This document shows positions 62,498 through 64,000 of a stretch of 64,000 bases of DNA, piece after piece. The translations under genes were made by a program, and so were the position numbers. Source of the DNA: UBA1213 sp051880775 (GTDB taxonomy: Bacteria; Bacillota; Clostridia; Oscillospirales; Acutalibacteraceae); NCBI GenBank assembly GCA_051880775.1, contig JBJEOP010000030.1:1-64000 (forward strand). Reading direction: 5' to 3'. Under the pieces are notes generated by a model. The model saw nothing but the letters and a program-made list of their open reading frames with translations. It did not search any database and had not been told where the DNA came from. The first letter of the stretch is position 1; the number at the start of each line of letters is the position of its first letter.

Positions 62498-64000
62498 TCA
62501 GCTGTTTTCGGGACCTGTGCTGATAGTGATTGTGATTTTTGAACCGTAAGGTGCGAGGTCGCCTGCGTTGTAGTTTTCGTAGCCTATAACCTTGCCAGCC
62601 TCAACAGTATCGCTTGAAACATAGTTGCCTGTTGCGATAAAGCCCTGGTCGCTGAGTGCCTTAACGGCTGTCTGAACGGAATTTCCGCTTATTGCCGGAA
62701 GCTCACGGTTTGCAAGTCCCTTGCTGACCGTTACAACAATAGTAACACCTTTGTCGGCAGAAACGCCGTATTCGGGGCTTTGAGATACAATCTCGCCCTC
62801 TTTGTATTTATCGCTGAAAATTTCTTCGTTTGCCTTTACTATTTTGTATTCGGAATTTATGGTTTGTTTTGAGATAATGTCGTTATAATTCTGACCTACA
62901 AGGTTAGGTATCTGTATCCTGTTCGGGTCGTTGTTTGAAACTTCCGAAACATGTGAGGATTCCTCGACAGGAGTGCCGAAAAGATTTTCAAACGAATTAT
63001 TCTGCAGCCATATTATTCCGGCAACAAGAAGTATAAGCAGGCACAGCATAACTGAAAGTATTGCCCATACAGATCCCGGTATGCCGTTCTTTTTCTTAGG
63101 GACATAGTTCTGTGCGACTTCACTCTGAATTGCACTGCGTGTTGCCTCGGTCTGAATAGCCTTTACTACGGGAGCTGACGAAAGCTGTGTCTGTAATTTT
63201 TCAAAGGTCTGTATTCTGTTTACCTGCATAACCTGCAAGCCGCCTGCAAGAGCCGTAACAACATGCGGCGGAAGTCTTTTGAAAACAGCCGTAGGAATAG
63301 GCAGCTTTCCGTCGGGTTTACGCTCGTTACTGTTTTCGGGCAGACGACCTGTCAGTGCATAAAACAGCGTTGCGGTAAATCCGTAAACATCTGTTGCCTC
63401 GTCAAGTCTTGAACCCTTCTGATACTGTTCGAGAGCTGCACAGCCGTCAAAGAGTTCAGGCTCAAAGAAATCTCCCGTTTCTCTTATATCCTTTATTGCA
63501 AAGCCTGTAAGTCTTAGTTTTCCCGAAGAAGTGACAAGCAGATTTTCGGGAGAAATTCCGTAATGACCTATTCCTGCTGTATGAATTGATGAAAGTGTAG
63601 TCAGAAGCGGCATAAACAGCGGTCTTGCCGTGTTCCAGTCTATGCTGCCGCCTCTGCGTTCGATGTACTCGGTAAAAGGAATATAGTCAAACGATTCCTC
63701 AACCGTATATGCGGCACCGTTCTCGCTGAAAATATCATAAATAGGAGCTATTGCCGAAAGCTCACGCATTCTTGCAACCGTTCTGTAATATTCAAGGAAA
63801 TTTTCGGTAAGTGCTTTATATTTTTCCTCGTATCCGCCACGGATAACTACATTTGTTTTTCCTTTTGCACGTCCGCATATACCCGCAGGCATAAATTCGT
63901 GAATAACAACAGGGGAATGCATAAAGTTATCATAGCCGATATATCTTGCACCCTCGGCATTATTGTCGATTTTTTTGCCGACAAGGTAACGCTGTTCCTG
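62498..64000 (-). CDS. PASTA-domain protein with degenerate Ser/Thr kinase domain (pseudokinase), N-terminus cut by window edge
   Basis: 500 residues visible; the frame continues past the right edge. A kinase-like domain lacks key residues: the VAIK lysine is His34 (VVIHEF), HRD is HYG (146-148, HYGISPENLL) and DFG is TGF (165-167). The helix DEATDVYGFTATLFYALTG still matches a kinase C-lobe. One membrane segment (SVWAILSVMLCLLILLVAGI, about 310-332) is followed by two PASTA domains (about 363-430 and 431-498), which bind muropeptides outside. It could be a scaffold or sensor that partners with an active kinase. The missing start prevents a check of the glycine loop. Confidence 0.85.
   Translation of the reverse strand, partial: QEQRYLVGKKIDNNAEGARYIGYDNFMHSPVVIHEFMPAGICGRAKGKTNVVIRGGYEEKYKALTENFLEYYRTVARMRELSAIAPIYDIFSENGAAYTVEESFDYIPFTEYIERRGGSIDWNTARPLFMPLLTTLSSIHTAGIGHYGISPENLLVTSSGKLRLTGFAIKDIRETGDFFEPELFDGCAALEQYQKGSRLDEATDVYGFTATLFYALTGRLPENSNERKPDGKLPIPTAVFKRLPPHVVTALAGGLQVMQVNRIQTFEKLQTQLSSAPVVKAIQTEATRSAIQSEVAQNYVPKKKNGIPGSVWAILSVMLCLLILLVAGIIWLQNNSFENLFGTPVEESSHVSEVSNNDPNRIQIPNLVGQNYNDIISKQTINSEYKIVKANEEIFSDKYKEGEIVSQSPEYGVSADKGVTIVVTVSKGLANRELPAISGNSVQTAVKALSDQGFIATGNYVSSDTVEAGKVIGYENYNAGDLAPYGSKITITISTGPENS

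Noticed and set aside
61174..62500. Prophage or integrative element att site at tRNA-Thr
   Set aside because: No second copy of the tRNA 3' end is visible within the window, and no phage genes follow.

Overview
The window is a low-to-mid GC Gram-positive chromosome segment. It most resembles a spore-forming Ruminococcaceae/Oscillospiraceae member of the Clostridia. Supporting signs are AGGAGG-type ribosome sites with many TTG/GTG starts, dipicolinate synthase genes (dpaA-dpaB), GerW/YtfJ, a SigH-like sigma factor, AddAB instead of RecBCD, the SCIFF peptide with its radical SAM maturase, and Firmicutes-type gene orders (scpAB, smc-ftsY, rnc-smc, dprA-topA-trmFO, infC-rpmI-rplT). I cannot name the species. 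A 100-N block at 21994-22093 shows that this is a scaffold.

Layout. 1-3.75 kb: minus-strand operon of a circularly permuted ATP-grasp protein, an alpha-E protein, a transglutaminase and a zinc carboxypeptidase/AstE-like enzyme (cut by the window edge). 3.8-4.9 kb: gene-poor, decayed DNA. 5.0-5.7 kb: plus-strand DUF1292 gene and a probable 6S RNA. 5.7-18.2 kb: minus-strand mntP, addB-addA, a DUF368 (PopT-like) gene, a purine permease and a YifB/ComM ATPase. 18.5-21.2 kb: plus-strand sigH-like gene, a structured leader plus small zinc-ribbon protein, and dpaA-dpaB. 21.3-33.5 kb: minus-strand repeat-rich zinc-ribbon membrane protein, an HNH protein, rluB, dac, gerW, DUF2953, scpB, scpA, a site-2 protease, a CD1247-type protein, efp, an Xaa-Pro peptidase, aroQ, DUF6572, yqeG and rpsU. 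33.6-53.98 kb: long co-oriented housekeeping run from infC-rpmI-rplT down to leuS. 54-61 kb: ScfB/ScfA, a TIGR04086 protein, yajC, tgt, a DUF2185-like protein, a cohesin-like surface protein and a Xer recombinase. 61.1-62.3 kb: tRNA-Thr(CGT) followed by four tiny minus-strand genes. 62.5-64 kb: a PASTA protein with a degenerate kinase domain, cut by the right edge.

How the genes work together. Most of the window is core metabolism: translation (leuS, efp, infC, rpsU, rplT, rpmI, trmFO, tgt, rluB, rnc, rsfS), chromosome maintenance (smc, scpAB, addAB, topA, dprA, xer), envelope (plsX, PopT-like, DacF-like, PASTA protein) and secretion (ftsY, yajC). Sporulation is represented by dpaAB, gerW and the sigH-like gene. 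The parts that stand out are the ATP-grasp/alpha-E/transglutaminase cluster, the SCIFF ranthipeptide locus with a mobile-looking repeat between precursor and maturase, the PASTA pseudokinase, the zinc-ribbon protein with 18-bp and 84-bp coding repeats, the small genes with twin terminators beside tRNA-Thr, and several families of dispersed intergenic repeats.
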